Shown one piece after another: positions 1 to 11,659 of a stretch of 64,000 bases of DNA (position 1 is its first letter; the number at the start of each line of letters is the position of its first letter). The notes beneath the pieces were generated by a model, which searched no databases, was not told the DNA's origin, and saw only the letters and a program-made list of their open reading frames with translations. The position numbers and the translations under genes were made by a program. Source of the stretch: Candidatus Fimadaptatus faecigallinarum (GTDB lineage: Bacteria; Bacillota; Clostridia; Christensenellales; Aristaeellaceae); NCBI GenBank assembly GCA_018714445.1, contig DVNK01000037.1:1-64000 (forward strand). Reading direction: 5' to 3'.

Positions 1-247
1 GGAGATTGACATGATTACCAGTGTGTATGCCCATATCCTGGACGAGGACCGCAAGATCAACGCCCAGAAGTTTGAGAGCGCCTTCTACGCAAATCCCAAC
101 CTGCGCGCGGTCCGTCCCCCAGAGGAGCCGAAGGAACCGGCACCGGCGACGCTCGACCTGGAGGCCCTGGTGGAACAGCTCCGGCAGTCACCGGAACTGG
201 CAAATACCCTGGCTGCGTTGCTCTCGACGGCACCGGGCGGCAGGTAA
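1..247 (+). CDS. Site-specific tyrosine integrase, C-terminal fragment
   Basis: The window opens inside this gene. The frame runs from the first bases through ATG at 11 to TAA at 245-247. The residues ITSVYAHILDEDRK (from about position 14) match the end of the catalytic domain of Tn916/Tn1549-type phage integrases, where the tyrosine of VYAHI is the expected nucleophile. The tail is Pro/Glu-rich and ends in a short helix-like stretch. The gene reads toward the 3' end of tRNA-Arg at 434-510, the usual arrangement for an integrase at the edge of its own integrated element. The rest of the integrase and the element lie to the left of the window. Family recognition is from this short conserved segment only, so the exact subfamily is uncertain. 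Confidence 0.75.
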   Translation, partial: EIDMITSVYAHILDEDRKINAQKFESAFYANPNLRAVRPPEEPKEPAPATLDLEALVEQLRQSPELANTLAALLSTAPGGR

Positions 248-380
248 GTCCGAAAACTCCAATTAGCAAAGATGGGATTTTTCTTAGCAAGGACGTGGAA
301 ATCGTTCGTTTCTTCTTAGCAGGATATACATAGCAGCGCATAAAATCCTCCCGGCCTCAAACGAGCGGCAGGCCGGGAGA

Positions 381-426
381 AGAAAAATAAAAAACGCTGC
401 AAACCAGCAAAAAATGGCTTGCAGCG
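381..426 (-). terminator. Intrinsic terminator of tRNA-Arg
   Basis: On the minus strand a 12-bp stem (CGCTGCAAGCCA paired with TGGTTTGCAGCG, one G-U) with a T-rich loop is followed by TTTTTTATTTTT. It lies just beyond the 3' end of the tRNA and fits a strong Rho-independent terminator. Confidence 0.85.
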
Positions 427-433
427 GTGCTTT

Positions 434-510
434 TGGCACCCCCGGCTGGGTTCGAACCAGTGGCCTGTCGCTTAGGAGGCGACCGCTCTATCCAACTGAG
501 CTACGGGGGC
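434..510 (-). tRNA. tRNA-Arg (anticodon CCU), CCA encoded
   Basis: Read on the minus strand the sequence starts GCCCCCG and ends CGGGGGT-G-CCA, forming a 7-bp acceptor stem (first pair G-U) and a genomically encoded CCA. The D arm (AGCTCAGTTGGATAGAGC), the anticodon stem GTCGC/GCGAC with loop CTCCTAA (anticodon CCT) and the T arm with GGTTCGAACCC are all present. Length is 77 nt with CCA. The 3' end faces the integrase at 1-247, so the tRNA is the likely attachment site of that element. Confidence 0.97.
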
Positions 511-642
511 AGATATAAGAAGTATACCGTCGTGCACGCCAACCAAAGCGCGATGCATCGATCTATCACCTGCAAACCCGCCGTGGCTGATGCGACATGG
601 GCATAAGCCCACACGCTGTACGCCATATCGCGTACATATTGT

Positions 643-671
643 ATTATCTCATACCCTGCGCGCATTGTCAA
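643..671 (-). promoter_or_regulatory. Sigma-A promoter for tRNA-Arg
   Basis: On the minus strand TTGACA (666-671) is followed after 17 bp by GATAAT (643-648). It points at the tRNA-Arg gene about 130 nt downstream and diverges from the yajC promoter. Confidence 0.7.
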
Positions 672-725
672 TCGTTTTTTTGCGGTGCGCGCCCTCAGTG
701 TTCATCGAATTGTCATAAAATTTAC

Positions 726-754
726 TTGTACAATCAACCAAGGCAGGGTATAAT
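726..754 (+). promoter_or_regulatory. Sigma-A promoter for yajC
   Basis: TTGTAC (726-731), 17-bp spacer, TATAAT (749-754). The start codon at 794 lies about 35 nt beyond the expected transcription start. Confidence 0.75.
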
Positions 755-793
755 CATAAAGGAATTTATGCACCAAATATTGGAGGTAGTTCG

Positions 794-1252
794 ATGCACA
801 TCAACGATACTGTAATATATTTCGATCCGCTGACGGCAAACCAGCCCTTAGACCAGAGCAATACCAGCGCCAGCGATACCACCGCGGATGATACCGGTAC
901 TCAAGTGGGCACGGCAACCTCTACGCCCGCTGATGCGACAGGCGAGGTCAACACGGTCGGCAGCATACTCTCACTGGTCGTGCCGCTGCTGCTGATGGGC
1001 GTCGTATTCTACTTCTTCCTGATACGTCCGCAGCGCAAAAAGGACAAGGCCGTCAAGAACATGCTCGACGCGCTCAAGCCCGGCGACCGCATCTGCACAA
1101 TAGGCGGCATCTATGGCACCGTCGACCGCCTCAAGGACGACACTGTGACCATCATCGTCGGCTCGGACAAGAGCCGCATGGTCATGGCAAAGTGGGCCAT
1201 ACGCAGCGTTGAAAACGCTACCGTTGAAAACGATTCTTCACCCGAGGTCTGA
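794..1252 (+). CDS. yajC: Preprotein translocase accessory subunit YajC
   Basis: 152-residue single-pass membrane protein. The first 55 residues are Ser/Thr/Asp-rich and poorly conserved; a membrane segment covers about residues 57-78 and runs into the family signature FLIRPQRKK, followed by the conserved GD-IxTIGGIYGTV block (about residues 97-111). YajC associates with SecDF-YidC at the membrane and helps protein export. It is longer than the usual 85-110 residues because of the N-terminal extension. The ribosome binding site GGAGG lies 7 nt before ATG. The gene has its own promoter and is followed by two hairpins, so it is monocistronic; secD/secF and tgt are not adjacent here as they are in many bacteria. 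Confidence 0.93.
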   Translation: MHINDTVIYFDPLTANQPLDQSNTSASDTTADDTGTQVGTATSTPADATGEVNTVGSILSLVVPLLLMGVVFYFFLIRPQRKKDKAVKNMLDALKPGDRICTIGGIYGTVDRLKDDTVTIIVGSDKSRMVMAKWAIRSVENATVENDSSPEV

Positions 1253-1264
1253 TCGGGGCTTCTT

Positions 1265-1327
1265 AGGGGGAATGGCCCGGCGCCATCCCCCTGCTTTTAT
1301 TTGCCCGCGGCTGTGTACGCCGCGGGC
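1265..1327 (+). terminator. Two tandem intrinsic terminators after yajC
   Basis: First hairpin 1265-1292 (AGGGGG...CCCCCT with a bulged A) followed by CTTTTAT; second hairpin 1303-1327 (GCCCGCGGC / GCCGCGGGC, 7-nt loop) followed by TTTT. Confidence 0.85.
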
Positions 1328-1335
1328 TTTTGATA

Positions 1336-1932
1336 TGTTCTCGTACATCGCTGGCCCTTGCCGCTTTTGCGTGCATTGCAGTTTTGCCACGTATGCGCGC
1401 GTTGTGGGATTATGCGGCTTTCGCATGCACTGCGGAATTTACCGTATTTGTGCGTACTGTGGGCCTTTGCCGTGTCTGTGCGCGCCTTGGGGGGGCGCCG
1501 CTTTCACATGTACCGTGGACTTTTGCTTCACCCGTGCCTGCTTTGGGATTCCACCGCTTTCGCATGTGCCGGGGGCCTTTGCCGCACTCATGCCTGCTTT
1601 GGGATTTCGCCGCTTTCGCATGTGCCGCGGGCCTTTGCCGCACTCGTACCTGTTTTTAGGTTCGCCGCTTTCGCGTGTGCCGTTGGCCTTTGCCGCACCG
1701 TGCCTGCTTTGGGGTTTCGCCGCTTTCGCATGTGCCGTGGACATTTACCACACCCGTGCCTGCTTTGGAATTTCGCCGCTTTCGCGTGTGCCACGGCCTT
1801 TGCCGCGTCCGTACCTGCTGTGGAATTTTGCCACTTTCGCGTGCACCGCGGGCTTATACCGCGACCGCGTTCACTTGGGGCATTGCCACGTCCATGCTTG
1901 CGTGCTAACGCTACTTCTACAAGTGCCGCAGA
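1336..1932. repeat. Tandem array, unit about 56 bp
   Basis: About ten degenerate head-to-tail copies with recurring blocks GCCTTTGCCGC, TGCTTTGGGAT and CGCCGCTTTCGC; start-to-start distances measured at the CGCATGTGCC block are 55-56 bp. The unit is not a multiple of three, so the open frames across the array (for example the frame running through it from 1209) shift meaning from copy to copy and are not credible genes. No spacers, hence not a CRISPR. Confidence 0.85.
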
Positions 1933-1962
1933 GTTTTGATGTGTATTTACGCACAGCCGGCT

Positions 1963-2895
1963 TCATGTGACAAGCCCTTTGGCAAACAGGTTGTCCTTGC
2001 CCATGCCGCAGACGTATGGGTTCTGGTCATATACATGGCAAAACTCCAGAAACTCAGCCCGCTGCTTAGCGTCGCGCATTATCTTGCGCAGTATCTCTCG
2101 CGGCAAAGTGCGCGCAAACGCGCCCGGTCCGGCCAGCTTAATATCGTGCACGCCGCATTGCCGCAGTATTCGCTCCAGCTCGTCCGGCATGAACGCGTAC
2201 GTTATGGGCCATGGCGCCTCGCCCCGGTCATATGCTTCGCGCTCGGCATCGCCGCCCATCAGCCCAGTGCGCCACAGCTGCTCGCAGACCGCGCCATTGA
2301 ACGTAAAGCCATCCACCGCCGCCTGCGCGCCCTCAATGCAGCTGCGCACCCATGGGTCGTCGCAATCGTCATCGAGTATGAACTGATTCTTGGGCAGCGG
2401 GTTGGCGCAGTATGGCAGCGACCCCAGCCGGCTCGATACGCTCAGCATAATCCGCTTGGCGCATATGCGAACCAGATTCGCTATCACCTTCTCCTGATTG
2501 GGGTATGTGTACGAGATCGGCGCGTCAAAGCTCATCACCAGGTCAAACGCGCCATCGGAATATGCCGACAGATCCTCCAGCGCGCCCTCCACGAATTCAA
2601 TCCGGTCCTGCACGCCCGCCGCCCGCGCCAACTCGGCGGCCTTGTCCAGCATCGGCTTGGATATGTCAAAATGCGTCACTTGGCAGCCGCGTTGCGCCAG
2701 CAGTATCGAAAACCGTCCCGCGCCGCCGCCGCCGTCAAACACCGTCTTTATGCCGTCCAGGTTGGCAAGCAGTTCCTTTTCGATATGGCTTTTCAGCACA
2801 ATGTCATCGATGAACGTCTGTTCACGCATCGTCTCGCGCTCGCCCTTGTCGGGCAGATTCCAGTGGCGCTGGGATATCAGTTGGCTGTAACCCAT
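1963..2895 (-). CDS. Class I SAM-dependent methyltransferase
   Basis: 310 residues from the ATG at 2895, chosen because AGGAGG lies 7 nt upstream; an in-frame ATG six bases earlier is too close to it. The SAM-binding motif I is VFDGGGGAGRF (about residues 52-62), followed by an acidic end of strand 2 (THFDIS) and the motif-IV region DLVMSFDAPISY. The C-terminal half is longer than a minimal methyltransferase and has a Cys/Trp-rich segment of unknown role. The substrate cannot be read from sequence. Neighbours give no pathway hint: it stands alone between the 56-bp array and the Cys-rich protein gene. Confidence 0.8.
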   Translation of the reverse strand: MGYSQLISQRHWNLPDKGERETMREQTFIDDIVLKSHIEKELLANLDGIKTVFDGGGGAGRFSILLAQRGCQVTHFDISKPMLDKAAELARAAGVQDRIEFVEGALEDLSAYSDGAFDLVMSFDAPISYTYPNQEKVIANLVRICAKRIMLSVSSRLGSLPYCANPLPKNQFILDDDCDDPWVRSCIEGAQAAVDGFTFNGAVCEQLWRTGLMGGDAEREAYDRGEAPWPITYAFMPDELERILRQCGVHDIKLAGPGAFARTLPREILRKIMRDAKQRAEFLEFCHVYDQNPYVCGMGKDNLFAKGLVT

Positions 2896-3116
2896 CGGCA
2901 TACCTCCTGTCCACTTGTCGCGCTCAATGCCGCGCGGCATGGTATCAATTTCATTTTACCATATCTGCGCGGCGGCGCAACCTCAATCACCGCTAACAAT
3001 TGTGGATATTCCACATACGACCCGAGGAGATGGCAGCATGCCATCCCCCCGGGCGACCGCGGCGCAGCTTGCGCCGCATATGTCCTCATGTACACTCGTG
3101 CGTTTCAGAGTCCGCG

Positions 3117-3518
3117 TCAGCAGTTGGGTACTATCGGCTGCTCTATCATGCAGATGCAGTCTATGCGCAGCAGGAAGATCTTGCCGGTGCAGTAATCCAA
3201 CACGCGAATGAACTCGCAATCCACGTCCAGCAGTACCACGTCCAGCGTGCAGGTAAACGTCGTTATATGCACGCGCGTGTTGTACAGCATGCGCAGCTGA
3301 GTGGCCAGGCTGCGCGCAAACCGCGAACCGCCATTCCAACCGCCACCCCAATTGCTCCACCAGCCGTTGCCGCAGCTGTTGCAGGTGTTGCAGGTGTCGC
3401 AGCTTGAGCAGCTGTCACAGGTGTTGCCGCAGCTGTTGCAGCCGCTGTTTACGGTATTGATAAAACCCAGCGCGCTCCCCGAAGTTACGCCCGAGCACCC
3501 GTTCTTGGCATTGAGCAT
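3117..3518 (-). CDS. Cysteine-rich small protein, probably a spore coat-type protein
   Basis: 133 residues. The ribosome binding site GGAGG sits 7 nt before the ATG, and 16 cysteines argue for a real gene. Residues 27-50 form a dense Cys cluster with repeating CxxC spacing (GCNSCGNTCDSCSSCDTC), then a Gly/Trp/Asn stretch (WWSNWGGGWNGG), then a C-terminal half with alternating hydrophobic residues (VHITTFTCTLDVVLLDVDC...). A Cys-rich head plus a beta-strand tail resembles Clostridia coat proteins that mature by disulfide cross-linking. That role is inferred from composition and the spore-forming context, not from a recognised domain. Confidence 0.65.
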   Translation of the reverse strand: MLNAKNGCSGVTSGSALGFINTVNSGCNSCGNTCDSCSSCDTCNTCNSCGNGWWSNWGGGWNGGSRFARSLATQLRMLYNTRVHITTFTCTLDVVLLDVDCEFIRVLDYCTGKIFLLRIDCICMIEQPIVPNC

Positions 3519-4076
3519 AGTTCTACCTCCAATACATTGCTGCCGGAGCCGCGCCGGCCGTTCGACCGGTCATCCACGCTCTGTCCGCGACATGCTCGCC
3601 CGGTATATACTATCGATATATCCGTCCGGCATATCCGTCCGGTATCTCCGGCTCGATATACTCTATGCATATCCGCGCGCTTTGGTGCGGCGCACAGCGT
3701 GCCTTGCGCAACAGTATTTTCGCATTCGAGGTAGCGCGCCTCGCATTTTGCGGTCATGCCGGTGCAGGCATCATCGGTTTTCAAGTATCTGCGCTGTCCG
3801 TGGGAATCTTACTTTTCGCATCGAGGCGGGCGGCTCAATGTATTGCGCGTCAGCCATGCTGCTCGGCATTGCGCGTAGGTAGGCGAATTGCTCATTGGTT
3901 TGCGCGCTCGCATGGATGACAGCGCTTTATGAGCGCTTCATCCAGCAACCCGGCGATATTCGCCCGGCGTATTTATTCGTAATACGCATTTATTATACCT
4001 GCACATCTGATTTTTGCGCGCACAAACCGGCCCGCAGCGCACACATGCACGCCACCGACCGGTCAGTTGTTGCGCA
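3519..4076. other. Intergenic region without a convincing gene
   Basis: No frame has a ribosome binding site or a recognisable product. Around 3600-3665 there is a short direct repeat of ATATCCGTCCGG. The rest is unremarkable. Confidence 0.6.
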
Positions 4077-4337
4077 CTACCTGAGCGCCGCGTCCAGCAC
4101 CGCCTTGACCTTTTCGAGCGTAGCCACGCCTTCGTGCAGCTTGACGCCGTCCACATAGAACGTGGGCACGTAGTAGTAGTCGTACTGCGCGGCCAGTTCA
4201 GGCTGCTCTGACTCCTCGATGCGCTCTATCTCGATTTTGCCGTAGTCCGGATTGAGCCGGCACAGGCTCTTTATGTAATCGTCGGCCTTGCGGCAGTATG
4301 GGCAGTTTGCCAGATAGAAATACTTTACCGCCTTCAT
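4077..4337 (-). CDS. Thioredoxin/glutaredoxin-fold protein with CPYC motif
   Basis: 86 residues. The N-terminal strand leads into NCPYCRKADDYI (Cys at 12 and 15), the glutaredoxin-type CxxC redox site; the cis-proline region is VPTFYVDG (about residues 57-64), and the remainder completes a minimal thioredoxin fold. It would act as a cytosolic thiol-disulfide oxidoreductase; partner and reductant are unknown. The likely ribosome binding site GGGAG lies about 9 nt before ATG. It is upstream of the Cys-rich protein gene in the same orientation but separated from it by 560 bp. Confidence 0.8.
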   Translation of the reverse strand: MKAVKYFYLANCPYCRKADDYIKSLCRLNPDYGKIEIERIEESEQPELAAQYDYYYVPTFYVDGVKLHEGVATLEKVKAVLDAALR

Positions 4338-4494
4338 GCGATCAACTCCCTTTTGTATGTAAACACCCGTTTAAATGCTTATAGGCGCCCTATATGCTGC
4401 CTATGAGTTCCCTTTTTATTATAACCCGCTCCGGCGCGCAATATCAACATCGTCATGCAATCATTGCGCCCAAATGCGCCCGATTTTAAGTCAA

Positions 4495-4533
4495 GCGCCG
4501 CGCGCACGCCCATATCGGACGCACACGCGGCGC
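4495..4533 (-). terminator. Hairpin after glycerol-1-phosphate dehydrogenase
   Basis: A 17-bp stem (GCGCCGCG...CGCGGCGC, some G-U pairs) begins 6 bp beyond the stop codon at 4539. The following T tract is weak (TTGACTTAAAA). Confidence 0.55.
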
Positions 4534-4538
4534 AATTA

Positions 4539-5906
4539 TCATATGTCCGCCGCCAGGCTCTCGCGCAGCCGCTCGGCGTACTCGTCCAGCAGCCCCAGAT
4601 CCCACAGCAGCCGGCTGAGTATGTACTTGTCGCGTATCTCCTGCGAGCATTTGAGCGCCGATATGACCTCGCCGTCGCTCAGGCCCAGCGTGCGCGGCAG
4701 CGTGGGTTCCTGCAGCGCCTTCATCAGATTCACAATCGAGTTCAGGTCGGGCAGCTCCTCGTCCATCACGCGCGTCAGCTCGTCCCAGTTGGCGATTATG
4801 CGCTCCAGGCGCTGTGCATGCTTTACCGGATCGTGCTTGCCCACGCGGCGCTCGATCTCTATCACCGCCTCGGCAGTCGGGCCAAACGAGTCGCGCATCT
4901 CGCGCTCCCACGCGGCCATGTCAAACGCCGCAGCGTACTTGAGCGCCCGCTCGCGGTCGGGCGTCTCCTGCCGCAGCCAGCTGAACAGCTTGAGCGTCAG
5001 CACCGTGCCCACGCCGACCTGTATGCCGTGCAGCTCGCCCGGGCAGCGCCCCATCAGCGAATGCATCTCCCAAATGTGCGAGAAGTAGTGCTCCAGGCCG
5101 CTGGCCGGACGGGACACCTCGGCAAAGCTCATCGCCACGCCCGATATTATCAGCCCCTCTATCACCTGCATCACGGCCTGAGGCGAGCGCTGAGTCAGAT
5201 GCGGCGCGGCCTCGACAATGCGCTTCACGCACCGCCGCATCATTCCCGCGACCTCCTCGCAATAGTACTCGCCGGTTATTATGTGCGACATGCGCCACTC
5301 GCACACCGATATGTACTTGGCCAGCATGTCTCCCAGGCCGGCTTGCAGCATCTTCAGCGGCGCCTGGCGCAGCACGTCTATATCGGCCACTATCGCATCC
5401 GGGCACACCGAGTATATCGTGGTCTTGACGCCGGCCGATATCATCGACGACGAGTTGGACGCGTAGCCGTCCATCGACGGCGCGGTCGCCACGACCACCT
5501 GCTTTGTGCCGGTCGCGCGCGACACCATCTTGCACACGTCGTTTATCGTGCCCGAGCCCACCGCGACCATGCAGTCGGTGCCCGGCGCGAAGTTCATTAT
5601 CACCTGACCCACGCTGAACTCATCGGGTTCGACATGCGCCTGCGGGAACACATACAGCGCGCACTCCAGGCCCGCGCTGCGCAGCAACTCGTGCACCTGA
5701 CGTCCTGCAACGCGATACGTGTTCTGATCGGCCACGACCATCGGCCGGCTCACGCCCAGCTCGCGCAGCACGCTGCTGACCTTGAACAGCGCCCCCTGAT
5801 CTATTACCACGCGCTTGAGGCGCACCGAGTGGTGCTTGCCACAGTCGCAATCGTAGCCTTCCTCGCGCAACAGCTCGCTCAGCGGTGCATTTTTAAAATC
5901 AACCAT
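4539..5906 (-). CDS. egsA: sn-glycerol-1-phosphate dehydrogenase (EgsA/AraM family)
   Basis: 455 residues, iron-containing alcohol dehydrogenase superfamily. Visible family features are the nucleotide-binding loop AVGSGTINDVCK (about residues 114-125), the strongly conserved block TAPSMDGYASN that follows, and likely metal ligands: Asp in GLGDMLAKY (about 191), His in EHYFSHIWEMH (about 275-281) and His in GELHGIQVG (about 292). The enzyme reduces dihydroxyacetone phosphate to sn-glycerol-1-phosphate, the archaeal-type backbone; in Bacillus AraM the product feeds heptaprenylglyceryl phosphate. GGAGG lies 9 nt upstream of ATG. It follows rny after a 63-bp gap containing a hairpin, so it probably depends partly on read-through from the rny promoter. 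Confidence 0.88.
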   Translation of the reverse strand: MVDFKNAPLSELLREEGYDCDCGKHHSVRLKRVVIDQGALFKVSSVLRELGVSRPMVVADQNTYRVAGRQVHELLRSAGLECALYVFPQAHVEPDEFSVGQVIMNFAPGTDCMVAVGSGTINDVCKMVSRATGTKQVVVATAPSMDGYASNSSSMISAGVKTTIYSVCPDAIVADIDVLRQAPLKMLQAGLGDMLAKYISVCEWRMSHIITGEYYCEEVAGMMRRCVKRIVEAAPHLTQRSPQAVMQVIEGLIISGVAMSFAEVSRPASGLEHYFSHIWEMHSLMGRCPGELHGIQVGVGTVLTLKLFSWLRQETPDRERALKYAAAFDMAAWEREMRDSFGPTAEAVIEIERRVGKHDPVKHAQRLERIIANWDELTRVMDEELPDLNSIVNLMKALQEPTLPRTLGLSDGEVISALKCSQEIRDKYILSRLLWDLGLLDEYAERLRESLAADI

Positions 5907-5922
5907 AATTGCCTACCTCCAT

Positions 5923-5958
5923 AAAAGAGCCGTCCAATGTCGAGGCATCGGGCGGCTC
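5923..5958 (-). terminator. Hairpin between rny and the downstream dehydrogenase
   Basis: GAGCCG/CGGCTC stem on the minus strand followed by TTTTATGG. The T tract runs directly into the GGAGG of the next gene, so termination and ribosome binding elements touch. Confidence 0.6.
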
Positions 5959-5969
5959 AGGCTGTTATG

Positions 5970-7511
5970 CTACTTTGCAAAATCGACCGCGCGGGTTTCG
6001 CGGATCACATTTACCTTTATCTGGCCCGGGTATTCCATTTCGCGCTCTATGCGCTTTACGATCTCGCGCGCCAGTATCAGCGTGCCCGCGTCGTCGACGT
6101 CCTCGGGTTTGACTATTATGCGCACTTCGCGGCCCGACTGCACCGCATAGGTCTTTTCGACGCCGTCGAACGAGTTGGCGATTTCCTCGAGCTTTTCGAG
6201 GCGCTTGATGTAGTTTTCCAGCGACTCGCGGCGCGCGCCCGGACGTGCGGCCGATATCGCGTCGGCGGCCTGTACCAGCACGGCCTCGACGCTTTCGGGC
6301 TCCACGTCGTTGTGGTGAGCCATTATGCAGTGCACGACTGCCGGCGACTCGTGGTACTTCTTGGCCAGGTCGGCGCCGATGGTCACGTGCGTGCCTTCTA
6401 TCTCATGGTCAACGGCCTTGCCTATGTCGTGCAGCAGGCCTGCGCGCTTTGCGAGCTGTACATCCGCGCCCAGCTCGGCGGCCATTACGCCCGCCAGGTG
6501 GCTGACCTCTATCGAGTGCTTGAGCACGTTCTGGCCGTAGCTGGTGCGGTACCGCATGCGGCCCAGCAGCTTAACCAGCTCGTGGTGTATGCCGTGCAGA
6601 TTGGTCTCGAACACGGCCTGTTCGCCGGCCTCGCGTATCGAGTTGTCGACTTCCTTGCGGGCCTTTTCGACCATTTCCTCGATGCGCGCGGGGTGGATGC
6701 GGCCGTCCATTATCAGTTTTTCGAGCGCTATGCGGGCGACTTCGCGCCTGACCGAGTCAAAGCCCGATATGATAACGGCCTCGGGGGTGTCGTCTATTAT
6801 AAGGTCGACGCCGGTCGCGGTCTCCAGCGTGCGTATGTTTCTGCCTTCGCGGCCGATTATGCGGCCCTTCATGTCGTCGTTGGGCAGCGCCACGACCGAC
6901 ACGGTGGTCTCGGCGACGTGGTCTGCGGCGCACTTCTGTATCGCAAGCGATACTATGTTGCGGGCCTTTTTGTCGGCCTCCTCCTTGGCGTGGGACTCTA
7001 TCTCGCGCAGCATTACGGCGGCGTCGTGATAGGCCTCCTTCTTTACGCGGTCCATGATTATGTCGCGGGCCTCTTCGCTGGTGAGGTTGGATATGCGCTC
7101 CAGCTCGCCCTGCTGACGATCGTGCAGCGCCTGAGCCTCGCTCTCCAGGCGAGCGATGTTCTTTTGGCGATCCTCCAGCGAGCGCTCGCGGGATTCGAGG
7201 CTTTCGGTCTTTTTGTCGAGCGCGTCCTCGCGCTGCACCAGGCGGCGGTCGGTGCGCTGCAGTTCATTGCGGCGATCGCGGATCTCCTTGTCGAGCTCAG
7301 CGCGTTCGCGCAGCATCGACTCCTTGGCGGTCAGCATTATTTCCTTGCGCTGGGCCTCAGCCTTTTGCGAGGCCTTGTCCAGCAGTTCCTGAGCGGTGGC
7401 TTCCGCGCGTCCGATCTTCTTCTCGGTCACGTTTCTGCGATAGAAGTATCCGAACGCGGCGCCCGCCGCCAGTGTCACCAATGCAATCAGTATACTAGCC
7501 CAAACCGGCAA
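5970..7511 (-). CDS. rny: Ribonuclease Y
   Basis: 513 residues, close to the 520 of B. subtilis RNase Y. Domains in order: an N-terminal membrane anchor (about residues 5-22), a long Lys/Glu/Arg-rich coiled coil (about 25-180), a KH domain with [12 protein letters not shown] (about 214-226), and an HD domain with [12 protein letters not shown] (about 357-369). It is the membrane-tethered endonuclease that starts mRNA decay in many Firmicutes. The start is TTG at 7509-7511 with a GGGGGG tract about 10 nt upstream. Its promoter is at 7830-7858, leaving a leader of about 310 nt. In many Firmicutes rny sits next to recA; here about 10 kb separate them. Confidence 0.96.
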   Translation of the reverse strand: MPVWASILIALVTLAAGAAFGYFYRRNVTEKKIGRAEATAQELLDKASQKAEAQRKEIMLTAKESMLRERAELDKEIRDRRNELQRTDRRLVQREDALDKKTESLESRERSLEDRQKNIARLESEAQALHDRQQGELERISNLTSEEARDIIMDRVKKEAYHDAAVMLREIESHAKEEADKKARNIVSLAIQKCAADHVAETTVSVVALPNDDMKGRIIGREGRNIRTLETATGVDLIIDDTPEAVIISGFDSVRREVARIALEKLIMDGRIHPARIEEMVEKARKEVDNSIREAGEQAVFETNLHGIHHELVKLLGRMRYRTSYGQNVLKHSIEVSHLAGVMAAELGADVQLAKRAGLLHDIGKAVDHEIEGTHVTIGADLAKKYHESPAVVHCIMAHHNDVEPESVEAVLVQAADAISAARPGARRESLENYIKRLEKLEEIANSFDGVEKTYAVQSGREVRIIVKPEDVDDAGTLILAREIVKRIEREMEYPGQIKVNVIRETRAVDFAK

Positions 7512-7829
7512 ATTGGTCAGTCCCCCCTCTGTTTAAAAATTTACCGAACCGGCACATGTCGATCATGCCGGAGCTCGAATGGAAAGTCGGCAACACGGGG
7601 GCGTCGCGCGACCCGATGCTATGCAGCTATAAAGGTCCTGCGCAGCGCGCAAGACCACGCCCGCACGCGCAAACCGCGCGCACGCAGCGCTAACACGCCC
7701 CGCCCGTCGGCATTCCCGCCGCCGGCGCAGCGCTTGTCCCAGTATAAGCCTTCATATATATCTTGCCCGCCATTGCGGCGCGCCATGTCGCTCTTCCACA
7801 TTTCGAATCATTTTCACAGTAACAGGTTT

Positions 7830-7858
7830 ATTTTAAACTCCCGCGCTGAAACTGTCAA
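7830..7858 (-). promoter_or_regulatory. Sigma-A promoter of rny, with a long leader
   Basis: TTGACA (7853-7858), 17-bp spacer, TAAAAT (7830-7835) on the minus strand. Transcription would start about 310 nt before the rny start codon; 7512-7829 holds no convincing gene. The rest of the gap up to the lacZ terminator (7859-8107) shows nothing further. Confidence 0.75.
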
Positions 7859-8107
7859 GCAAGCACATGTTTAACAAATATTTTTTCGAATAGAAATCCG
7901 CCGAAAACCCGCGCCGTCTTTGACATTTAATTGTTTTGTAAGATATGGGCAACCATTGCGTATCAATTGTGGTCGACCCGCTCAGGCAGCGGTCTGCGCG
8001 CTCAACACGGCCGCATCAATGGCCAAGTCCGCCCGGCAACGGCTCGCGCGCGCTACGCCGCGCCGCGTACCGCCGACTGAGCTGGACGCCGCGCTCCCTT
8101 GCAGCCG

Positions 8108-8141
8108 AAAAAGCGCCCCCAAGGCACAGCCTCAGGGGCGC
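8108..8141 (-). terminator. Intrinsic terminator of lacZ
   Basis: On the minus strand GCGCCCC pairs with GGGGCGC and is followed by TTTTTC. It begins 30 bp after the lacZ stop codon. Confidence 0.85.
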
Positions 8142-8171
8142 GATATATCGGGTTCTCAGCCAGAAGTGGAA

Positions 8172-11620
<3,449 letters not shown>

Positions 11621-11659
11621 AGACAAAATTCTCTGCGAGGGATGGGTGATGAGCTACAA

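Noticed and set aside
57-341. A 94-codon minus-strand frame opposite the integrase end
   Set aside because: Antisense to the conserved integrase segment; no start signal.
1209-1970. A 253-codon frame across the 56-bp array after yajC
   Set aside because: The unit is not a multiple of three, the start lies inside yajC, and the translation is a shifting Cys/Leu/Arg-rich repeat without family resemblance.
7619-7801. A 60-codon frame in the rny leader
   Set aside because: No ribosome binding site, Arg/Ala/Gly-rich composition typical of chance frames in this genome.
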